NCBI RefSeq assembly: GCF_001591005.1
Contig: NZ_BCTY01000016.1
Span: 1 to 64,000, forward strand
Length of the DNA stretch: 64,000 nt
From: Sphingomonas sanguinis NBRC 13937
GTDB taxonomy: Bacteria > Pseudomonadota > Alphaproteobacteria > Sphingomonadales > Sphingomonadaceae
Reading direction: 5' to 3'
Below the pieces are notes generated by a model. It worked only from the letters and a program-made list of their open reading frames with translations, did not search any database and was not told where the DNA came from. The position numbers were made by a program, and so were the translations under genes. Positions 7,618-16,483 of the stretch are shown here, one piece after another (the first letter of the stretch is position 1; each line of letters opens with the position of its first letter).

Positions 7618-10600
7618 GGCACGGTCTCGCTTGCGGCAGGCTGAATAGGAGTGGTGGCGGGTTTGGCGGGCGTATTGGCGGGCGGCGCGGCGCGCTTGTT
7701 CTGCTCGTCCAGCAGTGCGGGCAGGTTGCGCTGGATCAGGCGGCGCGGGTCGTAGAAGGACTGGGCCGAATCGAGCAGGCCGCGGAAGGGCGCCTTGATC
7801 CGCACGTTGAAGATGAAAGGCAGCTTCTGCAGCCGCCGGATCAGGAAGTTCGATTTGGCGCCCTTGCCCTGGCTGATCCCGGCGAAGCGGACATCGGTGA
7901 CCATTTCGCCCGCCAGCGGTCCGTTCATGTCGATCCGCAAGGAGCGATAATTGAGCGAACGCAACGCGCCGAACGCCAGATTGCCCCAGATACCCAGATC
8001 CTTCTGACTCAGTTCGCCCAGATAGGCGATGCTGCCACCGCCCGGCCGCACGACCAGCCGACCGCCCTCGATCCGCCCGCCGCGTTCGTCGAAGATCATC
8101 GGCAGGGTGCCGTCGAAGACACCGGTGGCGTTCAGATTCTGGAAGTCGAACTGGAGCAGGAACTGGTCGGCGGCCGCTCCCTCGACATGGAAGGTCATGC
8201 GTCGTTCGACCGGCTGCGAGAAGTCGAGAAGCGTGGGGTCGAGCGTCAGCTGCCCGCCCGCGAACGGCCAGCGCCCGCTCTCCACCTTCACCCGCGCACC
8301 GGACAGCGTTTGATAGCGGATGACGCCATTCGTCACCTGGATGCCCGGATTGATCGTCTTGACCGTCGCCACCTGTCCGGGCGCGCTTTCCAGCGCCAGC
8401 AGGTCGGTGAAATGGATCGTCCCGGCAATCCCACTGACCGGACCGAGTGCGGCGGCAAGGTCGATCCCCTCGGTGCCGAATTGCCCGGTCGAGCGCACGC
8501 CGCTGGCATCCCAGACGATCCGTCCCGTGCCCGAAATCGGCCCGCGCACATCCTCGATCACGCCCTTGGTCACCGGGGTGAGCAATTCGGGCTGGAACTC
8601 CTTGGTAAAGGTGATGCCCGGCACGCTCAGATCGGCCTCGCCCGCGCCCTTGTCGAGCGCATGGGTGATGGTGACGTCGGCGACCTTCACCGATTTGGTC
8701 GGCTCGAACAGCGTGCCCTTGGCGTCGATGTTGCTGCCCGCCAGCGTCAGCGTGACGTCGCGCGCTGCCATGGGCAGGAAGCGCGGCGAGTCGGCGCGTG
8801 CGTCGCGCACCTGAAGCGCGCCGGTCAGGCTCAACACGCCCCCGGCGAGCCGCCAGTCGCCCGCCGCGTCGCCCAGCAAAAGGGGCACCTGCCCCACCTG
8901 CCCTGCGCCGCCGGTGAACTGCCCCGCGATCCCTTGCGGGGTGACCCGGCCGGTCAGCGTGGCCGCGTCGATCCGGGTCGGCGATTCGGGGCGGCCGATC
9001 AGGCTCTTCACCTCGGTCAGAGCAAAGCCGCGATCGGCCAGCGCGAAGCGGGTCGTCCCCGCCGACAGCCGCAACGGGCTGCTGCCGATCATGCCCGTAA
9101 GGCTCGTCGCACCCAGTTGCACGCCGCCGCCGATCCGCGTCCCGTCGAGCCGGACCAGCGCGCCGTCCAGCGGACAGGCCCGGACCGCCACCCGCGCCAG
9201 CCGTAGCCCCGACAGCGCCAGTCGGTCGATCGCCAGCGGCTGGCAGGTGGGATTGACCACCAGCCGCCGCCCGCCGTCCCAGCGTGCAGCGATGGGCAGG
9301 GCCAGCCCGTCGATTCTCCCGCCGCTGATCGGCCCGGACAGCGACAGCCGAGTGGTCACCGCTGTCGTGCCATTGCCCGCCGCCGAGAAGACGACGCGAT
9401 CCAACGCCAGCGCCGCGCCACCCGCCGCATAGCGCGCCATCGTCGCCGTGCCGCGCATCGGCTCGCGCGGCCCCGCCTGTTTCAGGGTAGCGCGGATCGC
9501 GGGCAGGCCACCGCCGCCCATTGCCAGCGCGGTATCGATCCTGATCCCGCGCGAATCGTAAATCAGGCCATCGCCGCCGCCGAGCGCGACCCGGCCGCCG
9601 CTGTTCGAGGCCAGCATCAGGCTGGGCACACGGATGGAGAGCCCCTGAGCACGCGCGCCAGCCTCGCGATCCAGCGCCAGTTTCAGGTCGGCGGCAAAAC
9701 CGCGCCCGCTCCGCTCCACCGCGCGTAGCACGGCGTCCGCCACGGGCCCCACCGGCGTACCTGCCACCGCCCGGCCCCAGCCACCCAACCGGGCGAGCAT
9801 CGCGGGCGCGACCTGCGCGCCGCCCATGCGGACATGCCCGTCGAAGCGCATCGCCTGCCCGACCAGATAGCGCCCCGCGATCCCGACGCGATCGGCGCGC
9901 CCCTGCTGGGTCGTCACGCCCCGTGCGGTCAGGTCGAGCTGTCCGCTGGTCGCCGCTGCATTGCCGGTAAAATCGAGTCGACCGCCCAGCGCCGCCGTCG
10001 CCGCGACCGGATGTCGCAGCGCGCCGCCCTCCAGCACGGCCTGTCCACGCCACTGGTCGAGCGCGGGCTGTAGGGTGACGTCAACCCGCGCCGCCAGGTC
10101 GCGCGCGGTCACCGCGCCGCAGCGCAGGCCTGTCAGCCGCAACGGCCCGCTCAGGCTCGGCCGCTCGCGCACCACGCGTACCCGGAGCGGCGCGGCGAGC
10201 CCGGTCATGACGCAATTTCCGATGGCGAGCCGCGGCGCCACCGCCCCCAGCCGCCCGCTGAACCCGTCGCTCAGCACGCCCCGGCCGGTCAAGCTGAGCC
10301 CGACCACGCCATGCGGCGTCTCCAGCCGGATGCCGCCGTCGCGGACATCGACGTCGAGCGCGGGCAAGGCAAAGGGCTTGCCCGAGGATGGTCCCATCAG
10401 CTTGTCGAGGGTGCCCAGGCTGATCTGCCCTTCGATCAGCCGCCCATGCAGGCGAACCTTGCCCGCGCGCACGCCGGTGACCACCGGGCCGGACAGACCG
10501 ATACGTGTGCGCGTCTCCAGCCAGTCGGCGACCAGATCGGGCTGGCGCGGATCGCCGATCACGACGTTGGTCAGCCGCTGTCGACCGAACCCCAGATCGC

Positions 10601-10856
10601 TGATCGTATAGCGGGCGGGGACACCACGCCGCGCCAGTTCGCGGTCGATCGCACCACCGGCTAGCGACTTGCGATCGATCCACAGCGCGACCAGGGCGAC
10701 GAGCAGGATCAGCGCGACGGCGATCAGGATTCGCTGAAGCCGCCGGAACCGCCTGACGGGGCTCTTGCGCGTTTCGGCTTCCTCGTTCGCGCCTTCGACC
10801 CCGATCGTTCTTCTCCCATCCTTCCCCAGCGTCATAGCCTTGGGCCGACGCGCCAC
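7614..10856 (-). CDS. ydbH: YdbH-family AsmA-like intermembrane lipid-transport protein
   Basis: A 1080-residue protein with one N-terminal membrane anchor at about residues 42-61 (ILIAVALILLVALVALWI), followed by a very long periplasmic region rich in beta-strand and glycine. This is the rod-like lipid groove of the AsmA/TamB/YhdP/YdbH class. The C-terminal part (IEGGRLVVRPGGGSIAYLG, FNVRIKAPFRGLLDSAQSFY) is typical of YdbH. It overlaps ynbE by 4 bases and is the first gene of ydbH-ynbE-ydbL. In E. coli, YdbH acts redundantly with YhdP and TamB in phospholipid delivery to the outer membrane. The first codon is GTG (10856) or the ATG at 10835. Confidence 0.88.
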   Translation of the reverse strand: MARRPKAMTLGKDGRRTIGVEGANEEAETRKSPVRRFRRLQRILIAVALILLVALVALWIDRKSLAGGAIDRELARRGVPARYTISDLGFGRQRLTNVVIGDPRQPDLVADWLETRTRIGLSGPVVTGVRAGKVRLHGRLIEGQISLGTLDKLMGPSSGKPFALPALDVDVRDGGIRLETPHGVVGLSLTGRGVLSDGFSGRLGAVAPRLAIGNCVMTGLAAPLRVRVVRERPSLSGPLRLTGLRCGAVTARDLAARVDVTLQPALDQWRGQAVLEGGALRHPVAATAALGGRLDFTGNAAATSGQLDLTARGVTTQQGRADRVGIAGRYLVGQAMRFDGHVRMGGAQVAPAMLARLGGWGRAVAGTPVGPVADAVLRAVERSGRGFAADLKLALDREAGARAQGLSIRVPSLMLASNSGGRVALGGGDGLIYDSRGIRIDTALAMGGGGLPAIRATLKQAGPREPMRGTATMARYAAGGAALALDRVVFSAAGNGTTAVTTRLSLSGPISGGRIDGLALPIAARWDGGRRLVVNPTCQPLAIDRLALSGLRLARVAVRACPLDGALVRLDGTRIGGGVQLGATSLTGMIGSSPLRLSAGTTRFALADRGFALTEVKSLIGRPESPTRIDAATLTGRVTPQGIAGQFTGGAGQVGQVPLLLGDAAGDWRLAGGVLSLTGALQVRDARADSPRFLPMAARDVTLTLAGSNIDAKGTLFEPTKSVKVADVTITHALDKGAGEADLSVPGITFTKEFQPELLTPVTKGVIEDVRGPISGTGRIVWDASGVRSTGQFGTEGIDLAAALGPVSGIAGTIHFTDLLALESAPGQVATVKTINPGIQVTNGVIRYQTLSGARVKVESGRWPFAGGQLTLDPTLLDFSQPVERRMTFHVEGAAADQFLLQFDFQNLNATGVFDGTLPMIFDERGGRIEGGRLVVRPGGGSIAYLGELSQKDLGIWGNLAFGALRSLNYRSLRIDMNGPLAGEMVTDVRFAGISQGKGAKSNFLIRRLQKLPFIFNVRIKAPFRGLLDSAQSFYDPRRLIQRNLPALLDEQNKRAAPPANTPAKPATTPIQPAASETVP

Positions 10857-10929
10857 GCAATCGCATGAGCCCCGGCGACAGTTCCCGCCGCCTGCCCTAT
10901 GCTGCCCTCACACGGGGGAAAGGGGCACG

Positions 10930-11616
10930 ATGCGCGACATCAGCGACCAGCAGGCCGATCATAGCGGGCATCGCGGGCGCCTGCGGGAGCGATTACTGGC
11001 GGGCGGCGGATTGCTCGACCATGAACTGCTCGAATATCTCCTGACCACCGCCATTCCCCGGCGCGATACCAAGCCGATCGCCAAGGCCCTGCTGCGCGAA
11101 TTCCACGATATCGGCGGGGTGCTGACCGCCGATCCGGTCGCGCTGCAACGCGTCGACGGGGTGGGCGAGACGGCGGCGGCGACGCTGAAGATCGCGCACG
11201 CCTGCGCGATCCGGCTGGTCCAGGCGGAGGCGGCGAAGCGCCCGGTCCTGTCCAACTGGCAGGCGCTGCTCGACTATCTCCACGCCGATATGGCGCATCA
11301 CGGGGTGGAGCGGTTCCGGGTGCTGCACCTCAACACGCGCAACATGCTCATTCAGGACGAGCTGATGGGTCAGGGCTCGATCGACCAGGCCCCGGTCTAT
11401 GTCCGCGAGGTGATCCGCCGCGCGCTGGAGTTCGGATCGGCGGCGGTCATCCTGGTCCACAACCATCCCAGCGGCGACCCCTCGCCCAGCCGCGCCGATA
11501 TCGACGTCACCCGCGCCATCGCGGAGGCGGGCAAGCGGCTGGGCATCACGGTGCACGACCACCTGATCATCGGCACCTCGGGGCATGTCAGCCTTCGGGC
11601 GCAGGGTTTGATTTGA
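10930..11616 (+). CDS. radC: RadC-family JAB/MPN domain protein
   Basis: A 228-residue protein with an N-terminal helix-hairpin-helix part (VDGVGETAAATLKIAHA, about 75-95) and a C-terminal JAB1/MPN metallo-domain with the zinc motif HNHPSGDPSPSRAD. RadC proteins were once linked to DNA repair, but their biochemical role is still unsettled. The start is the ATG at 10930 after GGGGAAAGGGGCACG; the frame is open upstream but runs antisense to ydbH. It is divergent from ydbH. Confidence 0.93.
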   Translation: MRDISDQQADHSGHRGRLRERLLAGGGLLDHELLEYLLTTAIPRRDTKPIAKALLREFHDIGGVLTADPVALQRVDGVGETAAATLKIAHACAIRLVQAEAAKRPVLSNWQALLDYLHADMAHHGVERFRVLHLNTRNMLIQDELMGQGSIDQAPVYVREVIRRALEFGSAAVILVHNHPSGDPSPSRADIDVTRAIAEAGKRLGITVHDHLIIGTSGHVSLRAQGLI

Positions 11617-11633
11617 GGGCCCTGTGACGCACG

Positions 11634-12170
11634 TCAATGCGCCACGACGCGGCCTCCGCTCGGCATGAACTGCACCGCTTTGCTGGTCGAGATCGGCGCA
11701 TCGTCATCGCATTCGCGGTTCGATAGCGTTCTGCCACCTCGCTGCACGATCAGACCGCTGCGCATATCCGGCATATTACGGCCATCCGCTCCGAATCCAG
11801 TACGCACGGTCTTGTCGAACAGGATGTAGCGATAGTCCTTGTTCGCGACTTGGATCTGAGTTTCGCCGCCGCCGGAATAGGCACGTTGCGCCAACGTCAT
11901 CGCCCGAGCTGTCATCTCAATCCTGCCCGGACGACCATAGCGATACACCGCCTGTTTGCCGACACCGCATACCGCAACCAGCTTGCCGCCAATAGGACAA
12001 GCGAAAATCTTGGTTTCACCTGCCTGGCACAAGCCGCCGCCAGCGACGGGCCGAGACGAGGAAGCGGCTGCCGGATTGCCTCGCACGATGCCAAATCCGC
12101 CGGTCGCCAACAGCATCACTCCGAAGAAACTGGCTGCAATGCCCTTAACGCCCGCCGATACGCTGACCAT
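11634..12170 (-). CDS. Secreted cysteine-containing protein, putative partner/immunity protein of the upstream hydrolase
   Basis: A 178-residue protein with a Sec signal peptide (hydrophobic core about 11-28: IAASFFGVMLLATGGFGIV). The mature part has four cysteines; the first three lie in LCQAGETKIFACPIGGKLVA and the following VCG, and the last in NREC. A YRYGRPGRIEM stretch follows the third. I recognise this Cys pattern from exported hypothetical proteins but cannot give a function. The ATG at 12170 lies 9 bases after GGGAG and 55 bases inside the upstream LysM/GH19 gene, implying coupled translation. The region is AT-richer than its neighbours. Inferred role: a periplasmic antidote to the hydrolase. 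It could instead be an unrelated envelope protein. Confidence 0.7.
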   Translation of the reverse strand: MVSVSAGVKGIAASFFGVMLLATGGFGIVRGNPAAASSSRPVAGGGLCQAGETKIFACPIGGKLVAVCGVGKQAVYRYGRPGRIEMTARAMTLAQRAYSGGGETQIQVANKDYRYILFDKTVRTGFGADGRNMPDMRSGLIVQRGGRTLSNRECDDDAPISTSKAVQFMPSGGRVVAH

Positions 12171-12979
12171 CGCTCATCACTCCCATGATTGCCGCCATTG
12201 ACGGTTTGCGAAACGGAATTGAATTGGGTTCGGTTGAGTTCCGCATTTGTCCGAGCGTTAAGGCCGTTCTGTGACCAGAAACGCCCCGCGCTATCCGCCG
12301 CCGTCTGCGGGTCGGAAAGCGCATCGGGGTTACTCTCAAATCCGGCGGCACGATAATTATCGCGTACTGTCGTCTGCATCAATCCGCGCCCTCGAAACCG
12401 ATAACCATCTCCGCTTTCAACACCGCCATTGCCCAATCGATCAGCATAAACATAATTTGCCAGCGCTTCAGGATTATGCGCGTAATTGTCGGCAACCTCC
12501 TGGGTGCGGAATCTACGAGGCCAGACGGCCCGCAGACGAGATGCCGAGTAATTCAAATTTTCCTCAACATGGCGGAGTTCGCCGCTCTCTACGCTGATCT
12601 GCGCTAGAAAGGCGGCACGGCGTTCGTTGGTATTAATGTCATGCGCCCGCATCGCCGCGTTCAAGGGCCCTATGTACCGGGCAATTCGGGTCCCAGCATT
12701 GGGCATGATCGCTCGCATCTGCGCGTCGGTGACATCTCCTGCCACCGCTGTGGCGTGTCCCCCGCCGCGACTTGGTTCACGCTGAGGCATAGTGGGTCTC
12801 GGGGAAGAGCGCGGCTCGGCCACTCCATCACGCTTCAGGGGCAACTGCAAGGATTGGCCCACTCTGAGCCGGTCGGGATTGCGTAGGCCGTTGATACTGG
12901 CGACCTCCTGCCAAGAAAAACCGTATCGCCCTGCAATCGAAGAAAGACTTTCTCCCCGGCGCACGACATGCTGTTTCAA
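12116..12979 (-). CDS. LysM domain + GH19 chitinase/endolysin-like peptidoglycan hydrolase, no signal peptide
   Basis: 287 residues. A LysM domain occupies about 2-46 (HVVRRGESLSSIAGRYGFSW...LRVGQSLQLP). A Pro/Arg/Ser-rich linker spans 47-85, and a GH19-type catalytic domain runs from 86 to 280 with E131 (ISVESGE), E139/E140, YRFRGRGLMQTT and the NGG at 261-263. It would cleave glycan strands of peptidoglycan or chitin-like polymers. No secretion signal is visible, so it needs another export route or lysis. The start is a TTG at 12979, chosen because GGAGG lies 6 bases upstream and the LysM domain begins right there; TTG at 12997 or GTG at 12991 lack a site. Two sampled 60-base lines count to 48 % and 55 % GC. 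Confidence 0.88.
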   Translation of the reverse strand: MKQHVVRRGESLSSIAGRYGFSWQEVASINGLRNPDRLRVGQSLQLPLKRDGVAEPRSSPRPTMPQREPSRGGGHATAVAGDVTDAQMRAIMPNAGTRIARYIGPLNAAMRAHDINTNERRAAFLAQISVESGELRHVEENLNYSASRLRAVWPRRFRTQEVADNYAHNPEALANYVYADRLGNGGVESGDGYRFRGRGLMQTTVRDNYRAAGFESNPDALSDPQTAADSAGRFWSQNGLNARTNAELNRTQFNSVSQTVNGGNHGSDERWSAYRRALRALQPVSSE

Positions 12980-13197
12980 TGCTGCCTCCACCGCCAAATA
13001 AGACGACGAATCAATTGAGACTGATCATGCAAAGGCCTGACGGTGCTTTCAAGCATCACGTTCATCCGGACAACTTTATGTCGGCTACATATCATTGAGC
13101 ATGGCCGAGAAGCTCCCAAGCTGGCTGCCACCTGCGCCTTTTGCGTTGGGCCACCCCGATGCTAGGGGCCGTCACGATCACCAAGAAGGAATATCAC

Positions 13198-13773
13198 ATG
13201 CAGGTCTGGACCGGGCTGGGCAATCCGGGGCCGCAATATGCGATGCACCGCCACAATGTCGGCTTCATGGCCATGGACGCCATCGCCGAGGTGCACGATT
13301 TCGGCCCCGTCAAGAAGCAGTTCCAGGGCTGGACCCAGGAAGGGCGGATCGGCGGGCAGAAGATCCTGCTGCTGAAACCCGCGACCTTCATGAACGAGAG
13401 CGGCCGAAGCGTCGGCGACGCGCTGCGCTTCTACAAGCTGGGGGTCGAGGCGTTGACCGTCTTCCACGACGAACTCGACATCGCGCCCTTCCGGGTCAAG
13501 GTGAAGACCGGAGGCGGCACCGCCGGGCATAATGGCTTGCGTTCGATCGACCAGCATCTGGGCCCCGATTTCCGCCGCATCCGGCTGGGCATCGGCCATC
13601 CGGGGCATAAGGACCGGGTGACCGGCTATGTGCTGGGCAATTACGCCAAGGCGGAGATCGATCCGCTGTCCGACTTGCTCGGCGCGGTGGCGGCGGAGGC
13701 ACATTGGCTGGCGGAGGGCGATGACGTGCGCTTCGTCAACGATGTCGCGCTGCGGCTAGGAGAGGCAGCATGA
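13198..13773 (+). CDS. pth: Peptidyl-tRNA hydrolase
   Basis: Releases tRNA from peptidyl-tRNA that drops off the ribosome. The 191 residues match the bacterial Pth family: GLGNPGPQYAMHRHNVGF with the catalytic His, KPATFMNESG, VFHDELDIAPFRVKVKTGGG with the catalytic Asp, and GHNGLRSI. The start ATG at 13198 follows AAGAAGGAATATCAC; the frame is open upstream to 13141 without similarity. The usual upstream rplY (L25) gene is not present here. The next gene overlaps by 4 bases. Confidence 0.96.
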   Translation: MQVWTGLGNPGPQYAMHRHNVGFMAMDAIAEVHDFGPVKKQFQGWTQEGRIGGQKILLLKPATFMNESGRSVGDALRFYKLGVEALTVFHDELDIAPFRVKVKTGGGTAGHNGLRSIDQHLGPDFRRIRLGIGHPGHKDRVTGYVLGNYAKAEIDPLSDLLGAVAAEAHWLAEGDDVRFVNDVALRLGEAA

Positions 13774-14372
13774 GCGTCCGCCGACTCTTCGCCTCACTCC
13801 TCTACGAAGGCCAGCTCGACGACGCCGACCTGCTCGAGGAGATCGAGCAGAGCTGCTGGGCGCTGGCCGAGGACGATCGCGCCGGGCGGCGCTGGTCGAA
13901 GGAGCATGGCTATCGCGGCTATACCAGCTACGCTTCGCTCAACGACCTGCCGATCCGCGATCCGGTCTTCGCCGACCTGCGCAAGAAGCTCGACCGCCAT
14001 GTCGCGCGCTTCGCCGAGGAATGCGCCTTCGACCTGGGCGGGCGCAAGCTGAAGCTCGACAGCCTGTGGGTCAATGTCCTGAAGCCGGGCGGCCATCACT
14101 CGGCGCATATCCACCCGCATTCGGTCGTCTCCGGCACGCTCTATGTCGCGATGCCCAAGGGGTCGGGCGCGTTGAAGCTGGAGGACCCGCGCCTACCGAT
14201 GCTGATGGCCGCGCCGCCGCGCCGCCCCGATGCGCCCGACGATCTGGCAACCTTCGCCACCGCCACGCCCGAGCCCGGCACCGTGCTGCTCTGGGAAAGC
14301 TGGCTGCGGCACGAGGTCGTGCCCAATGTCGCCAAGGGCGAGCGGATCAGCGTCAGCTTCAACTATCGATAG
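13770..14372 (+). CDS. TIGR02466-type putative 2OG-Fe(II) oxygenase
   Basis: A 200-residue cytoplasmic protein with WVNVLKPGGHHSAHIHPHS near the middle (the HxH metal pair), and RHEVVPNV plus GERISVSFNYR at the C-terminus (distal His and 2-oxoglutarate-binding Arg). This is the pattern of the double-stranded beta-helix oxygenases in the TIGR02466 group, whose substrates are unknown. The ATG overlaps the pth stop (ATGA), so the pair is translationally coupled; a link to tRNA or translation would be speculative. Confidence 0.75.
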   Translation: MSVRRLFASLLYEGQLDDADLLEEIEQSCWALAEDDRAGRRWSKEHGYRGYTSYASLNDLPIRDPVFADLRKKLDRHVARFAEECAFDLGGRKLKLDSLWVNVLKPGGHHSAHIHPHSVVSGTLYVAMPKGSGALKLEDPRLPMLMAAPPRRPDAPDDLATFATATPEPGTVLLWESWLRHEVVPNVAKGERISVSFNYR

Positions 14373-14532
14373 AAACGGACACGACGACGCGCCGCACACC
14401 CGCGACGAGCCGAAAAGTTCCAACATTCCGTCGATGATTAGGGGCGCTTCGTCGCGCCAATATCGAGTGATTAACCTGTTTAGGCTAGGGAGACAGGGAT
14501 CGCAGCCCACCCAGCATCGGACGTTACACCCC

Positions 14533-14727
14533 ATGGTCGAATTTTGTGTCTTCACCTTTGGCATGTTGGCGAGCTTCGTCCTGTCGGGTCTTGGCCGGAA
14601 CAAGAAGGCGCAGCGGGCCAATCCACCGATGCTCCATTATATGGGCCTGGTCCTGATGGGCTTTTCCAGCGCGCTCGGTCTGCTGCTGCTCGGCTGGGCC
14701 GCCGCGATGATGGTCGGGGTTGCCTGA
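14533..14727 (+). CDS. Small two-helix membrane protein (64 aa), uncertain
   Basis: An ATG at 14533 opens a 64-residue frame with two hydrophobic stretches: VFTFGMLASFVLSGLG (about 6-21) and a second one from MGLVLMGFSSALGLLLLGWA onward (about 37-62). A short basic loop (RNKKAQR) between them fits a small inner-membrane hairpin protein. No clear ribosome site lies just before it. It fills part of an otherwise empty 446-base gap between the oxygenase-like gene and ychF. Function unknown. Confidence 0.45.
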   Translation: MVEFCVFTFGMLASFVLSGLGRNKKAQRANPPMLHYMGLVLMGFSSALGLLLLGWAAAMMVGVA

Positions 14728-14818
14728 CGCCATAGGCCGACGCGCCGCCATCGGTTGAGAAATACCGCCATCGCCGCTAGAGGGGCGCTTTCCCCTTGAT
14801 CCACAGGATAAGCGACGC

Positions 14819-15919
14819 ATGGGTTTCCGCTGCGGCATCGTCGGCCTGCCGAATGTCGGCAAGTCCACCCTCTTCAACGCGCTGACCGAAACGGCGGCGG
14901 CGCAGGCCGCCAATTATCCGTTCTGCACGATCGAGCCCAATGTCGGTAACGTCGCGGTCCCCGATCCGCGTTTGTACCAGCTGGCCGAGGTCGCGGGCTC
15001 GGCCAAGATCATCGAGACTCAGCTGGCGTTCGTCGACATTGCAGGCTTGGTGCGCGGCGCGTCCAAGGGCGAAGGGCTAGGCAACCAGTTCCTGGGTAAT
15101 ATCCGGGAGGTGGACGCGATCGTCCACGTCCTGCGCTGCTTCGAGGACGGCGACGTCACTCACGTCGAGGGTAAGGTCGATCCGATCGCCGATGCCGAGA
15201 CGGTCGAGACCGAACTGATGCTGTCCGACCTGGAAAGCCTGGAAAAGCGGGTCCCCGCCTTTATCAAGAAGGGCCAGCAGGGGGACAAGGAAGCCAAGAT
15301 CGCCGCCTCGGTCCTGGGCCAGACGCTGGAACTGCTGCGCGACGGCAAGCCTGCGCGGCTGACCAAGCCCAAGGACGAGGAGGAAGCCCGCATCTTTTCC
15401 CAGGCCCAGCTGCTGACCGCCAAGCCCGTCCTCTATGTCTGCAACGTCGAGGAATCGAACGCGGCGAACGGCAACGCGCATTCGGCGCGTGTGTTCGAGA
15501 AGGCCGCCGCCGAGGGCGCGCAGGCCGTCGTCGTATCGGCCGCGATCGAGGCCGAAATCGCGACCATGCCGCCCGAGGATCGCGGCGAGTTTCTGTCCGA
15601 GCTGGGCCTGTCCGAAACCGGTCTGGCCCGCGTGATCCGCGCCGGTTACGCGCTGCTCGACCTGCTCACCTTCTTCACTGTCGGGCCGAAGGAAGCGCGC
15701 GCCTGGACCGTCCATCGCGGCGCCAAGGCCCCCAATGCGGCGGGCGAGATCCATAGCGATTTCGAACGCGGCTTCATCCGAGCCGAAACCATCGCCTTCC
15801 CCGATTATATCGCGTTCAAGGGCGAAGCCGGAGCCCGCGATGCGGGCAAGCTGCGCGCGGAGGGCAAGGAATATGTCGTGCAGGACGGCGACGTGATGCT
15901 GTTCCGCTTCAACGTCTGA
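14819..15919 (+). CDS. ychF: Redox-regulated ATPase YchF (Obg-family)
   Basis: Universally conserved P-loop NTPase of the Obg/TRAFAC class that prefers ATP and binds ribosomes. The 366 residues show Walker [15 protein letters not shown] at the N-terminus, G3 [17 protein letters not shown], a coiled-coil insertion at about 130-200, and a C-terminal TGS domain ([20 protein letters not shown]). The length is typical. It forms a single transcription unit, with the BLUF gene about 80 bases downstream. Confidence 0.97.
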   Translation: MGFRCGIVGLPNVGKSTLFNALTETAAAQAANYPFCTIEPNVGNVAVPDPRLYQLAEVAGSAKIIETQLAFVDIAGLVRGASKGEGLGNQFLGNIREVDAIVHVLRCFEDGDVTHVEGKVDPIADAETVETELMLSDLESLEKRVPAFIKKGQQGDKEAKIAASVLGQTLELLRDGKPARLTKPKDEEEARIFSQAQLLTAKPVLYVCNVEESNAANGNAHSARVFEKAAAEGAQAVVVSAAIEAEIATMPPEDRGEFLSELGLSETGLARVIRAGYALLDLLTFFTVGPKEARAWTVHRGAKAPNAAGEIHSDFERGFIRAETIAFPDYIAFKGEAGARDAGKLRAEGKEYVVQDGDVMLFRFNV

Positions 15920-15999
15920 CCCGATTTGTGCCGGTTCGGTCCTACCGACCGGCACATTCCCCCTTTGCACGGCGAAAGCGGATCGATACGCCTGGCGTC

Positions 16000-16392
16000 A
16001 TGATCCATGTTAGCTCCTATCGTCGCATCATCTACAGCAGCCGCTCAGTCGGCGCGGATGGGCGCGCCGATCATCAGGCGATCTTGGCGACCTCGCGCCG
16101 GAACAACGGCATGGACGGGATTTCGGGCATCCTGTGGATCGGCGACGGCCAGTATCGCCAACTGCTCGAAGGTCCGGCGGACAGCGTCGGCGAGGTGTAT
16201 GAGCGGATCGCGAAGGACCCGCGCCACACCGACATCGTCGTCCTGGACGACCGCACGATCGATTCGCCCGAATTTGGCGAATGGGCGATGGCGGGCCTGC
16301 CCGGCGATCGTCCTCAGGACGCCGCTGAACGCCTGCGTCTCCTGCTGCGCAACGCCGCCCCGGAAATCCGGCGCTTTTTTCCGGTCGACTGA
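16000..16392 (+). CDS. Short BLUF-domain blue-light sensor
   Basis: A 130-residue stand-alone BLUF protein that binds FAD and senses blue light. The photochemical residues are all present at the spacing of the AppA domain: Y12 (RRIIYSSR), N36 (SRRNNG), Q54 (QYRQLLEG), W95 and M97 (GEWAMAG). There is no output domain, so it would signal by protein contact. The ATG at 16000 is chosen because the fold begins there; the frame is open upstream from 15928. No obvious partner gene lies alongside. Confidence 0.9.
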   Translation: MIHVSSYRRIIYSSRSVGADGRADHQAILATSRRNNGMDGISGILWIGDGQYRQLLEGPADSVGEVYERIAKDPRHTDIVVLDDRTIDSPEFGEWAMAGLPGDRPQDAAERLRLLLRNAAPEIRRFFPVD

Positions 16393-16483
16393 CCCGCATC
16401 GCGCGGACGACGGACTCTCATCGGCCCTCTCGCAACTGACATAAGTCGGCGCTATCGGGCGGTTTCGAAAGGAACCGCTCCCC

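Noticed and set aside
7618..10053. The long minus-strand frame that ends in YnbE
   Set aside because: Only the last 73 codons resemble a protein family; the rest is a second frame inside ydbH rich in Arg, Gly and Ala.
11634..12979. Prophage lysis cassette
   Set aside because: An endolysin-like enzyme is present, but I find no holin, spanin, integrase or structural phage gene within the window, and the partner has a signal peptide and disulfide-type cysteines rather than a spanin layout.
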